Assembly (NCBI GenBank): GCA_002295925.1
Contig: DBGO01000010.1
Span: 248,001-312,000, forward strand
Direction of reading: 5' to 3'
Origin: Flavobacteriales bacterium UBA852
GTDB lineage: Bacteria; Bacteroidota; Bacteroidia; Flavobacteriales_E; Vicingaceae
Length of the DNA stretch: 64,000 nucleotides
In this document: piece by piece, positions 36,292 to 44,442 of the stretch
Position numbering within the stretch: the stretch's first letter is position 1
How the letters are laid out: the number at the start of each line of letters is the position of its first letter
Notes under the pieces: model-generated
Seen by the model: only the letters and a program-made list of their open reading frames with translations
What the model was told of the DNA's origin: nothing
Database searches by the model: none
Program-made: the position numbers and the translations under genes

Positions 36292-38688
36292 CTAATAAGC
36301 ATAAACCAAATGGCCACTGAACCAAGAACCTATGTTATTTAAAGATATATAGGCCGGGTCAGTGTTTTGGATATAAACATCTACAACATCTCCTGCTGAT
36401 AGGTTCATATCTATATCAAATGATATTGTTCCTTTTCCATAAACTGAATTTAATGTTTGAGTAACTGCTTTAACAGTTATGTTATTCACTCTTAAATCTA
36501 TTTGTTGATGGTAAACACTAGTCAACGAAGCATTTTCTATTGTTAACACAACCGAAAAATGATAAACTCCATCAACAGGAGCGGTAAAATCATTCGAAGT
36601 AGTTGAAAAACCATTACCCGTATTAAGAGCAACTGCATCAAACGGTATTTTAGAACTATTATTCAGCGGTGTTGTGCCAGCCAAGTTTAAAAAATTAGCT
36701 TCAAACGCTATGCGTCGTGGTTTCCAAACAGCATTTCCCAATTGATCTATAGCTGTGAGTACTGCTCCCGTATCAATAGGATTGGCATCTAAATTTTCTA
36801 AGCGCAATGTTCCATTTACATGGAATTTTGCTGATGGTGCAGAAGTATTTACCCCAACATTACCGCTTGGCACAATTTGTAATCGAGGTGTTGATATATT
36901 ATTATTTGTGAAAAAGCTAATATTTCCAATTGGAGTGGTTGTTTTAAATGATAAATAATCAGCAATTAATTGGAACCCATTATTTGGATGATACATAGAT
37001 GCTTCAAAAAAACCGGTAAAACGTATAGTATTATTATTATCTGTTAAAAGCTCTAATCTTGCAGTTGGTGATGAAGAAGTACCTATACCTACATATCCTA
37101 AGGTTGGATCCATTGTCATAACAGGAGTACCTATTCCTTCATTATTTATGGTAAACAATGAGGTGCCATCTACATCAAAAAACCATTCCAACGTTGGTTG
37201 GTTGCCATTTCCAAATTGAAAAACGTTTGTAATTGCTGAACTGGGTGTTGCCACATGCAGTTTAGACTGTGGAGCATTTGTGCCAATTCCCACATTACCG
37301 GAATTTATCCAAGAAGATCCGTTTGCCGTAAAATAAACTTGGTTAATGTTATTTCTTTTTAGCGCTAATGAACCGGAAGAAGATGAACCACTACCGGTGT
37401 AGGTGATCTCTGCTATTGAGTAATTATCGGTAACATCACGGAACAAGCTATTGCTACCAACAACAGTAAACGGAGCCGAAGGTGAGGATGTTCCAACACC
37501 TACATTTCCCGCATTATAATATATATCAGAACCATTTTGTTGCCATATTTGAGCCGGAGTTGACACTAAAGAGTTTGGATCTACCCACTGCGCTTTTCCA
37601 AAACCTGTATTTGTTAATACATACCCGGAGTTGAACATGTTATTCCCATAAACATATAAGCTATCTGTAGCGAAGATCCCTTGATTGTACCATGTTGTAG
37701 ATGCATTATTATTTCCAATAACAATAGTTGAATCAACAGATATATACATTTTTTCCGATTGCATTCCAATAGCTTTATTAGCTCCAACATATACCGCACT
37801 GTCTGCCAAAACTTCGGTTTTGCCGTCACTGTCAAGATTGGCTACTATTAAAGCGTCATCATTCGGATCTAAAGAAATAATAGCCGTATCGGGATTTCCA
37901 TTAGTTAACAATAACGCTGAAGAAGCATTACCGTTAAATGCATGTATTTGAATACCGGTTGCAAAAGGATTAAAACCTCCAAAAGATGCGATTACAGTGT
38001 CTGTCAACGATAAAACATCCAGTTTATGTAAAGGAGTATTAAAACCTATTGCTACATTACTGTTAATATTTGCCGGATACATATCACCATTACTATCCAC
38101 AATCCAATCATTATCATTCCCACCACCTGAAGTATCGGTTTTACAAATAAAGGTAGAATCGGTTATTTCATTATTATCTAAAAAACTATTGCCATTAGCA
38201 TCAACACCTACATAAAAATATGTTCCTCCATTAGGGCAATTTGTATTTCCTGTAAATTGATTTAATCTTATTAAACTGTTTTTTCCGGGCTGACCACTTG
38301 CGGCAGTACGTGCATGAAGTGCAAAAGGCACCGAAAATAATTGTGTAGTGCCGAAATCTTCCATTCCACTACCAAAATCACCTTCAACTTTTAAAAACTT
38401 ACTTCCTACAGCCCACACTATAGAAGAAAAGTTACCCGTCAAAGGTGTTCCTTTCCCTATTACCAAGGTAAACAACCCAAATTGATTTGTTGTTACCTGA
38501 TGTTTTTCCGAATAAATAACATTCCCATTCAGGGTATCCAATATGGAAATTACCACATCACCGGATACACCATCAAGTATAACTCCGTCTGCATCGCGAG
38601 CTACCGCTTGATAATTGATTCCTTGCGGCACTTGAGTCATTGCCAAATTCGCTACAATCATTAACAAGACTATCAAACACTTTTTCAT
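36292..38688 (-). CDS. Tail-fibre-like surface protein with C-terminal C1q/TNF-like domain
   Basis: 798 aa with a signal peptide ending near LAMTQ. The N-terminal about 150 residues (INYQAVARDADG, TTNQFGLFTLVIGKGTPL, FSVPFALHA) are paralogous to the next gene. The middle holds fibre-like NVGIGTNAPQSKLHV repeats. Residues about 659-798 look like a C1q globular domain. Its FTAPVDGVYHFSV strand, the LSAGDVVDVYI segment and the terminal SWFSGHLVYAY are C1q signatures. C1q heads are trimeric ligand-binding modules, so a trimeric adhesin is inferred. It is the first gene of the operon, with a strong promoter match 26 nt upstream. Confidence 0.85.
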   Translation of the reverse strand: MKKCLIVLLMIVANLAMTQVPQGINYQAVARDADGVILDGVSGDVVISILDTLNGNVIYSEKHQVTTNQFGLFTLVIGKGTPLTGNFSSIVWAVGSKFLKVEGDFGSGMEDFGTTQLFSVPFALHARTAASGQPGKNSLIRLNQFTGNTNCPNGGTYFYVGVDANGNSFLDNNEITDSTFICKTDTSGGGNDNDWIVDSNGDMYPANINSNVAIGFNTPLHKLDVLSLTDTVIASFGGFNPFATGIQIHAFNGNASSALLLTNGNPDTAIISLDPNDDALIVANLDSDGKTEVLADSAVYVGANKAIGMQSEKMYISVDSTIVIGNNNASTTWYNQGIFATDSLYVYGNNMFNSGYVLTNTGFGKAQWVDPNSLVSTPAQIWQQNGSDIYYNAGNVGVGTSSPSAPFTVVGSNSLFRDVTDNYSIAEITYTGSGSSSSGSLALKRNNINQVYFTANGSSWINSGNVGIGTNAPQSKLHVATPSSAITNVFQFGNGNQPTLEWFFDVDGTSLFTINNEGIGTPVMTMDPTLGYVGIGTSSSPTARLELLTDNNNTIRFTGFFEASMYHPNNGFQLIADYLSFKTTTPIGNISFFTNNNISTPRLQIVPSGNVGVNTSAPSAKFHVNGTLRLENLDANPIDTGAVLTAIDQLGNAVWKPRRIAFEANFLNLAGTTPLNNSSKIPFDAVALNTGNGFSTTSNDFTAPVDGVYHFSVVLTIENASLTSVYHQQIDLRVNNITVKAVTQTLNSVYGKGTISFDIDMNLSAGDVVDVYIQNTDPAYISLNNIGSWFSGHLVYAY

Positions 38689-38713
38689 AACTTACATTTT
38701 GTTTTTAAAAGTT

Positions 38714-38744
38714 CAAATATAAAGCAAACAATAAAGTCATGCAA
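38714..38744 (-). promoter_or_regulatory. Bacteroidota sigma promoter of the surface-protein operon
   Basis: Read on the minus strand, TTG (38744-38742), a 20-nt spacer and TATATTTG (38721-38714) match the TTG / TAnnTTTG promoter at the expected spacing. Transcription would start about 20 nt before the ATG at 38688 of the C1q-domain gene. Confidence 0.8.
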
Positions 38745-38891
38745 ATTTTTCATAACACATTAAACGGCTAATTTTCAACATAGTATTCTATATCTCTTAA
38801 TAACTTAAAATAAAAATTAAATTAGGTTTTGTTTAACAAAGAGATAATTCAAGGGTAATTTGAAGTTTACATAAACTTAACACCCTAACCC

Positions 38892-38899
38892 TACATTTG
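38892..38899 (+). promoter_or_regulatory. Bacteroidota -7 box (TACATTTG) for beta-helix lipoprotein gene
   Basis: TACATTTG is a full match to TAnnTTTG, 24 nt before the ATG at 38924. No TTG lies at the preferred distance upstream. The track-style TTG start at 38897 falls inside this box, which argues for the ATG. Confidence 0.5.
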
Positions 38900-38923
38900 C
38901 CACAAAATTTAAATCCAATAAAA

Positions 38924-40393
38924 ATGAAAAAGAAAAATTTACTTTTAACCACTGCTGTAGCTGTTGCCCTTTCAACAAGTTTTACAGCATGTAAGAAAAA
39001 AGAAGGTTGTACCGACCCTGCTGCAACCAATTACGATGCTGACGCAAAAAAAGATGACGGTTCTTGCGAATATCCAACATCTAATAATGATAACACAAAC
39101 AACTCTAACGAAGTTGTTGTTAAAGATAATGGAAACGGAACAGGTACTACTACTTGGACAAACGATAAAGTTTGGATACTTGACGGAATGGTATTTGTTA
39201 ACCCCGGTCAAACATTAACTATTGAGCCCGGAACAGTTATAAAAGGTAAACCCGGAACCGGTGCAAATGCCTCTGCATTAATTGTTGCTCGTGGCGGTAA
39301 AATCATGGCTCAAGGAACTGCCTCGCAACCCATTATTTTCACATTTGAAGCCGACCCGTTAGATGGTTCTGTACCGGTAACAACTCGCGGTCAATGGGGT
39401 GGTTTAATTGTATTGGGAAATGCTCAATTAAACTCTTCGCCAGGAGAATCACAAATAGAAGGTATCCCTACTTCTGAGACTCGCGGATTATACGGTGGTA
39501 ATGATGATGCCGACAATTCAGGAATTATTCAATATGTATCTATTCGTCACGGCGGAACCGATATTGGTGCCGGAAACGAAATTAACGGTTTAACCCTTGG
39601 TGGTGTAGGTTACAATACTGTTATTGATCATGTGGAAATAGTAGCGAATGCCGATGACGGAATTGAATTCTTTGGTGGACAGCCACGTGTAAAAAATGCT
39701 ATTATTGCTTTTTGTGGTGATGATGGTTACGACTATGACGAAGGTTTTAGAGGTTACGGACAATTCTGGTGGTTAATTCAAGAGCCCGGAGCCGGTGACC
39801 GCGGTGGTGAGCACGATGGAGGAACATCTCCTGAAGATGGAATGCCTTATGCACATCCAAAAATTTACAATGCTACTTATATGGGTAGAGGTGCTTCTGC
39901 CGGAAAACGTGCAGTAACTTTCAGAGATAATGCCGGTGGCGAATACCACAACTCTATCTTTATGGATTACGCAAAAGGTATTGATATTGAAATGCTTGCA
40001 TCCGGAGAATACTCTTACAAAAGATGGCAACAAGGAGATTTAGTTCTTGAAGATAACGTATTTTGGAATGTTGCTGACGGTACAGCAGCCGGGATATTTA
40101 AAGTTTCTTTCGGTTCAGGTGCTTCTGCTAATCCTGACTCAGCAACTGCAGCTTCAACCTTTGCTTCTTATTTTGCAACTGCAAACAATACTGTTGCCGA
40201 TCCAGGATTATCAAACAACTTTGCTGCAAATGGTTATAATCCTGTACCCGGTAATGCAGCTAATGTATCCGGCGGGACTGCTCCAACAGATGCTTGGTTT
40301 GACAATGTTACTTACAAAGGTGCATTTGACCCTAACGGAACAAACTGGGCAAAAGGATGGACTTACCTTGACGAAAGAGGATATTTTCAATAG
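38924..40393 (+). CDS. Lipoprotein with predicted parallel beta-helix
   Basis: 489 aa from ATG 38924, giving a lipoprotein signal with lipobox ending FTAC and KKKEG after it. The in-frame TTG at 38897 would add nine residues from the promoter region and was rejected. The mature N-terminus has GCTDPAATNYDADAKKDDGSC, a Cys-bracketed motif common in Bacteroidota surface proteins. The rest (about 65-400) has turn-rich repeats such as PGQTLTIEPGTVIKG and GIIQYVSIRHGG, which suggest a right-handed beta-helix. No catalytic site is recognised. A terminator follows at 40426-40455. Confidence 0.85.
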   Translation: MKKKNLLLTTAVAVALSTSFTACKKKEGCTDPAATNYDADAKKDDGSCEYPTSNNDNTNNSNEVVVKDNGNGTGTTTWTNDKVWILDGMVFVNPGQTLTIEPGTVIKGKPGTGANASALIVARGGKIMAQGTASQPIIFTFEADPLDGSVPVTTRGQWGGLIVLGNAQLNSSPGESQIEGIPTSETRGLYGGNDDADNSGIIQYVSIRHGGTDIGAGNEINGLTLGGVGYNTVIDHVEIVANADDGIEFFGGQPRVKNAIIAFCGDDGYDYDEGFRGYGQFWWLIQEPGAGDRGGEHDGGTSPEDGMPYAHPKIYNATYMGRGASAGKRAVTFRDNAGGEYHNSIFMDYAKGIDIEMLASGEYSYKRWQQGDLVLEDNVFWNVADGTAAGIFKVSFGSGASANPDSATAASTFASYFATANNTVADPGLSNNFAANGYNPVPGNAANVSGGTAPTDAWFDNVTYKGAFDPNGTNWAKGWTYLDERGYFQ

Positions 40394-40425
40394 TTCACAC
40401 TACATAGTATTTAGTTTTAATGAAA

Positions 40426-40455
40426 AGCTCGCCAAATTGGCGAGCTATTTTATTT
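40426..40455 (+). terminator. Terminator hairpin after the beta-helix lipoprotein gene
   Basis: A perfect 10-bp inverted repeat, agctcgccaa (40426-40435) and ttggcgagct (40437-40446), is followed by the T-rich tail attttattt. The A-rich sequence before it could make it work for the other strand too. Confidence 0.8.
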
Positions 40456-40910
40456 AACGTGAATTTTGGATAAAGCCCTATCAATCAAATTTACGATTGA
40501 GCTTCATACTTTTTCTTTTCCATCGATGAAAAGAAACAAAAATCTAGTGTCTTCAAAAGGTCTTCCGAGAAACGCACAATTTATTTGATAAGACATCTCA
40601 CCCGGACTAGCGCATTGTCATCTCTATTTGAAAGCTATTCGCACGACTGCTTGAAGACACAAAGAAAAAAATTGGCATCTTACAAGTTTCGTTGTGAAAC
40701 AGGCAACAACAAACGTTAAAACGAACCCCTGTTTGAGCTCAGCCATCAAAAAATTGACTTATTTTTTGAAAATGGCGTTTGCGAGTTGGGGTGAGTTAGT
40801 ACGTGTTGCCGTAGTGGAACAGAAACTTGTGAGCGGCCTTGATGTTTTGGTTCTTTTACATCAAGGTAAAAGAACAATAATAATTTTTCTTAAACAAAAT
40901 TGACGTCATT
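40456..40910. other. Intergenic element bounded by two AT-rich hairpins
   Basis: A 455-bp spacer with no convincing gene. One end holds a hairpin at 40512-40536 (arms tttctttt/aaaagaaa around catcgatg). The other holds a perfect hairpin at 40850-40875 (gttcttttac/gtaaaagaac). The composition is less AT-rich in the middle. A 69-codon reading frame at 40694-40903 overlaps the second hairpin and has no start signal, so I do not call it. The layout resembles degenerate dispersed intergenic elements of Bacteroidota, which cannot be proven from one copy. Confidence 0.45.
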
Positions 40911-41672
40911 TTATTTACTTTCGTTTTTTCTAAAATCAAATTTATAACCAATTCCAAATTGGATAGTGGGATTATTTTCATAATGAATACCATCGGATTT
41001 CTTAAAATATTGCTGCATCATTCCAACGCTAATTTTCAAATTTTCTGAAACTTTATAGTTAATCAATCCTGTTATCCAATTTTGATTAAACCCGAATTGT
41101 TGCATTTTTTTATCGATACTGATAAAAACTTCGTCGTAAAAGGTAAATGACCAATTATTTTTTATCGGAACGCCAACAATTATACGATAACGGAAACGAT
41201 TTGTATAATTTGTTCCCGAAATTATATAGTTGTTTTTTTCTGTGTCTAAAATTGCCTTGCCAATAAAACGTTCTTCCCAACGATATCGGTGTGTAATACT
41301 TACTTTACCTTTTTTATGTTTTAAAATTACTTGTTGCCAAATATTGTTTTCGGGTATTACGGTTGGCACCGGTTGCGAGCCGTAAGGATAGGTTTGAATA
41401 TAAGTGTAACCTAAGGTAAACACCACATTATCATTAAGAAAATAATTTATGCCGGGGCGAAACAAAAATTGCTGCCACGTTTCTAAATAATTGGCTCTAC
41501 GAATATGCAATTCATCGTATAAACCCCATTTATCTGAAAGACGATAATGACCTATGATACCATTCCACCAATTGGTAGAATAACTTGTTACGGGTGCTTG
41601 TGTTTTTCCTGCATTATACAGTAACAAGAATAAAATTACGGAAGTGATTTTTTTAATGTTCTTCATTTTCAT
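40911..41672 (-). CDS. DUF2490-family outer-membrane protein
   Basis: 253 aa with a signal peptide ending near GKTQA. The mature protein begins with strands WWNGIIGHYRLSDKWGLYDELHIRR, then FRPGINYFLNDNVVFTLGYTY and HRYRWEERF, a pattern that matches DUF2490. These are predicted beta-barrels of unknown function. Two adjacent start codons (M1 and M3) are possible. It lies downstream of the SulP gene on the same strand, separated by a GC-rich structured element. Confidence 0.8.
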   Translation of the reverse strand: MKMKNIKKITSVILFLLLYNAGKTQAPVTSYSTNWWNGIIGHYRLSDKWGLYDELHIRRANYLETWQQFLFRPGINYFLNDNVVFTLGYTYIQTYPYGSQPVPTVIPENNIWQQVILKHKKGKVSITHRYRWEERFIGKAILDTEKNNYIISGTNYTNRFRYRIIVGVPIKNNWSFTFYDEVFISIDKKMQQFGFNQNWITGLINYKVSENLKISVGMMQQYFKKSDGIHYENNPTIQFGIGYKFDFRKNESK

Positions 41673-41700
41673 TATTTTTTATTTTTTACGTTAAGGATGT

Positions 41701-41810
41701 GTAGGGCGTATGCTTGAGCATACGGCACTGCCTTGTGCGGAGCGCAAGGATTGCCGAAACAACGTGTAGCCCGGAACAGCCTGACCCGCCCTGTTGGCGG
41801 GGAACGCCCA
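41701..41810. repeat. GC-rich multi-hairpin (cloverleaf-like) intergenic element
   Basis: Outer arms gggcgt (41704-41709) and acgccc (41804-41809) are complementary and enclose three hairpins. They are cgtatgct/agcatacg (41707-41724, sharing bases with the outer arm), cctt-gcg/cgc-aagg (41731-41749), and cccgcc/ggcggg with loop ctgtt (41785-41801). The stretch is much richer in G and C than its surroundings. Possible identities are a REP/BIME-like repeat or a structured RNA between two minus-strand genes. It is not a terminator because no T-tract follows. Confidence 0.55.
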
Positions 41811-41820
41811 AATGTAATAA

Positions 41821-43326
41821 TTATTTTAGCACGCGTGCCGACAGTTTATCGTGCGCAACTTGTTTGTGGTTATCTAAACCTACCAACTGAATATCTCCGC
41901 CATTTTCTTCGAATTTCATTCCTACATGGTGGATGAAGGATAAAAACGAATGGTCTATCAATTTACAGTTTGAAAAGTCAACAATTACCTTTTTGCTTTT
42001 ATCCAAGTTGTCCAATAGTTTTTTGTAGCCAAAAAGGTTTGTAAACACAGCTACGCCTTTTACGTGAATAATAAATTCGTTTAGTTTGTCTTCGGTTTCG
42101 TATTTTGCTTTGAACATATCGCCGAATTTTGCTCCGCGAGCCAAATGGAAAATCATTTTAACGACAATTCCTACGGCTATACCCAGCAATAAATCTTCCA
42201 ACAATGTAACGATAATGGTTGCCAAAAATATAATTAACTGCTCGGTACCAATATGCGCCATATGTGAAAACGTTTTTGGCGAAGCCAATTTGTAACCGGC
42301 ATACATCAGCATAGCTGCCAAAGCGGCATTGGGTATCATTTCAATATAAGGAATAAGCAAAATCATACTGATGAGCAAAAAGATTCCGTGAAAAAAGTTT
42401 GACCACTTGGTTTTGGCATTGTAATTTACATTTGCCGAACTACGCACTACTTCTGAAATCATTGGTAAGCCTCCCAATAAACCCGATACCATATTTCCGG
42501 CACCTACCGAACGGTAATCGCTGTTGTAATCGGTTTCGCGTTTGTACGGGTCGAGTTGGTCTATGGCTTTTGCGGTAAGTAAAGATTCTAAACTGTTGAC
42601 AAACAAAAACATTACTACGTATTTCCAAAAGGCGGATGTGGCTATTTTAGAGAAATCGGCATTCATACCGAAATTACCCCAAAAATCGCCAATTGCCACA
42701 ACGGAATATGCCCCTACGGTATCTTTTAAATGCCAAATAATAGACATTGGAATAGTAGCAATTAAAACAATCATAGGTGCCGGCACTTTTTGCAACCATT
42801 TTACTTTTATCATAGGTAAAATAAACATCAATGCCAGCGCTATACCACCAATAATGGCAATATGCAAATGTTCGTGTGCCACAAATTTTGGAATATCGGC
42901 AAACAGCTCCAATGGTTTTTCCCCTTTATACAATGAAGGTTCATCTCCCAATAAAACAGGAATTTGTTTGGCAATTATGATAATACCTATTGCTGCCAGC
43001 ATTCCTTCTATTGCCGAAATAGGGAAAATATCGCTCAGACTGGCAACTTTTAAGTAACTTAATATTATTTGAATTAACCCTACTATCACAACAATGGCTG
43101 CGGCATAATGCCAACTGCCCAACTCGGCAACAGCGCCGGCACTTACGGTAATCAATCCGGCAGCCGGACCTTTTATGGTTAATTCACCCACGTTTTTGAA
43201 CAATGAGGTAACAATTCCGCCAACCATTGCCGTAAGTACACCCATTGCCGGTGGAAATCCACTGGCTTTGGCAATACCCAAACTTAAAGGCAGGGCCAAT
43301 AAAAACACTAAAAATCCTGCGGTCAT
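41821..43326 (-). CDS. SulP-family inorganic anion transporter with STAS domain, 5' leader interrupted by TGA
   Basis: 501 aa from ATG 43326, a SulP/SLC26 anion transporter with many TM segments. The family motif GFPPAMGVLTAMVGG is near the start, and the C-terminal STAS domain is at about 410-500 (KKVIVDFSNCKLIDHSF). Upstream, ATG 43398 opens MKTSETRQIPAKGIA, in frame with the body. That frame is broken by TGA at 43351-43353, where an A(W)LKQNWKSD leader is expected. Either translation restarts at 43326, or the gene carries a nonsense mutation or a sequencing error. SulP proteins carry sulphate, bicarbonate or other anions. An antiporter remnant upstream suggests bicarbonate, as inference only. 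Confidence 0.85.
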   Translation of the reverse strand: MTAGFLVFLLALPLSLGIAKASGFPPAMGVLTAMVGGIVTSLFKNVGELTIKGPAAGLITVSAGAVAELGSWHYAAAIVVIVGLIQIILSYLKVASLSDIFPISAIEGMLAAIGIIIIAKQIPVLLGDEPSLYKGEKPLELFADIPKFVAHEHLHIAIIGGIALALMFILPMIKVKWLQKVPAPMIVLIATIPMSIIWHLKDTVGAYSVVAIGDFWGNFGMNADFSKIATSAFWKYVVMFLFVNSLESLLTAKAIDQLDPYKRETDYNSDYRSVGAGNMVSGLLGGLPMISEVVRSSANVNYNAKTKWSNFFHGIFLLISMILLIPYIEMIPNAALAAMLMYAGYKLASPKTFSHMAHIGTEQLIIFLATIIVTLLEDLLLGIAVGIVVKMIFHLARGAKFGDMFKAKYETEDKLNEFIIHVKGVAVFTNLFGYKKLLDNLDKSKKVIVDFSNCKLIDHSFLSFIHHVGMKFEENGGDIQLVGLDNHKQVAHDKLSARVLK

Positions 43327-43458
43327 ATCGCTTTTCCAGTTTTGTTTAAGTCATGCTATTCCTTTGGCAGGGATTTGTCTTGTTTCAGAAGTTTTCATAA
43401 TTTACTTGATTTTAATAACCGATTATATTTTTAAAATTTATTTTATTATTGAATTGAA

Positions 43459-43869
43459 TTATGCTGTTTTAATGGGTGTAGGATGATAGGTTTTTACGTG
43501 ATTTCCCGAGAACAATCGGGCATACATTCTTACCAACGCAATACCGCCCACAATGTAACTTGAAGCCGTAAAAAATACCAAATAATATTCATTTACCTTA
43601 ATATGACTATACAGCACGTCTTCTCCGATAAATGTGTATGTAATAGGGAATCCCATCAATCCTAAACAAGAGATTAAAAACAGTATTGCCAACATTTGAG
43701 CATATTTAGCATTATACTTACCCCGTTTCTGCTTGTTACGAGATAATTCTCGATATAAGGTTGACTCGGATACACCTATGGTTTCACTGATACTTTTCTT
43801 TTTAAATCCGCTTTTGAGCATGCATTCTATTGTGTACCTTTGCTCGTAATTCAAATGTTTGTATTTCAT
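43459..43869 (-). pseudogene. Chimeric ORF: IS30 transposase N-terminus fused to a NuoL/DabB-type antiporter C-terminus
   Basis: 136 codons made of two unrelated parts. Residues 1-58 match the helix-turn-helix start of IS30-family transposases (YEQRYTIECMLKSGF, IGVSESTLYRELSRN, GKYNAKYAQ). From about residue 59 the sequence turns hydrophobic (MLAILFLISCLGLMGFP, then SSYIVGGIALVRMYARLF). It then looks like the last two TM helices of a proton-conducting NuoL/MrpA/DabB-type subunit. The junction is near 43695. An IS insertion followed by deletion would produce this. DabB/NuoL-like genes often lie beside SulP genes in bicarbonate-uptake loci, so a lost operon is inferred. Confidence 0.75.
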
Positions 43870-43965
43870 ATCATTGCAAATTTTTGAACTTTTTGGATTT
43901 CCTCCAACGGGCTATCCCGTTGGAGTTTCCTTCAATAACTTGCACTAGCAATTGAATCTAATCAA
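43695..43965 (-). mobile_element. IS30-family insertion sequence remnant (left end only)
   Basis: Only the transposase N-terminal codons and upstream end remain. A perfect hairpin, ctccaacggg (43902-43911) and cccgttggag (43916-43925), lies just before the transposase start. Such hairpins at IS ends limit read-through into the transposase. The terminal inverted repeat is probably within 43926-43965 but cannot be confirmed, because the other end is missing. No DDE catalytic region is present. Boundaries are approximate. Confidence 0.6.
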
Positions 43966-44068
43966 TATTTTAACAAAAATGATGCTTACAAATTTTTCCA
44001 AAAATCATCAATACCACAAAAAGGGTAATTTTTACTATTTAGAATAAATCTAAATTAGAAATTAGGCG

Positions 44069-44076
44069 TATATTTG
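44069..44076 (+). promoter_or_regulatory. Bacteroidota -7 box (TATATTTG) of the SUF operon
   Basis: TATATTTG fully matches TAnnTTTG and lies 19 nt before the first SUF ATG (44096). No TTG is seen at 19-21 nt upstream, so the distal element is weak or missing. No IscR- or RirA-like operator was recognised. Confidence 0.55.
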
Positions 44077-44095
44077 CCCCAAAAATAAACCAATT

Positions 44096-44425
44096 ATGAT
44101 AAAAGTTACCGAAAGCGCCAAAAAGAAAGCCCAAGAATTGATGAAAGAAGAAGGCGCACCCGAAAATGCTTTCATACGAGTAGGGGTTAAAGGTGGCGGT
44201 TGTTCGGGTTTAACCTATCAACTGACCTTTGACCACACCATTGATGAAGAAAACGACAAAGTTTTTGAAGACAACGGAATGAAAGTAGTGTGCGACAAAA
44301 AGAGTTTTCTTTATTTGGTAGGCACCACACTCGACTACGAAGGCGGACTAAACGGTAAAGGTTTTATTTTTAACAACCCCAACGCACAAAGAACGTGCGG
44401 TTGTGGCGAAAGCTTTTCATTATAA
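44096..44425 (+). CDS. sufA: A-type iron-sulphur carrier (IscA/SufA/ErpA family)
   Basis: 109 aa with the three conserved cysteines of A-type carriers: C36 (GGGCSGL) and C101/C103 (TCGCGESF). It receives Fe-S clusters from the SufBCD scaffold and hands them to apo-enzymes. It is the first gene of a seven-gene SUF operon and starts after a TATATTTG promoter box. The family name (SufA against ErpA) cannot be fixed from sequence alone; operon position favours SufA. Confidence 0.92.
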   Translation: MIKVTESAKKKAQELMKEEGAPENAFIRVGVKGGGCSGLTYQLTFDHTIDEENDKVFEDNGMKVVCDKKSFLYLVGTTLDYEGGLNGKGFIFNNPNAQRTCGCGESFSL

Positions 44426-44442
44426 AAAGAGAATACTGCATT

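Noticed and set aside
33125..38688. Prophage tail-fibre genes
   Set aside because: Both proteins have Sec signal peptides and share an operon with T9SS and OmpA genes. No phage structural, packaging or integrase gene is nearby.
40694..40903. A 69-codon reading frame
   Set aside because: It overlaps a perfect hairpin, lacks a start signal and recognisable product, and sits in a repeat-like block.
43351..43353. TGA read as tryptophan (alternative genetic code)
   Set aside because: TGA ends other genes here in ATGA overlaps (10552-10555, 55215-55218), and Trp is encoded by TGG throughout.
43459..43869. A genuine single membrane protein
   Set aside because: The two halves belong to unrelated families, and the IS30 catalytic region and the antiporter N-terminus are both missing.
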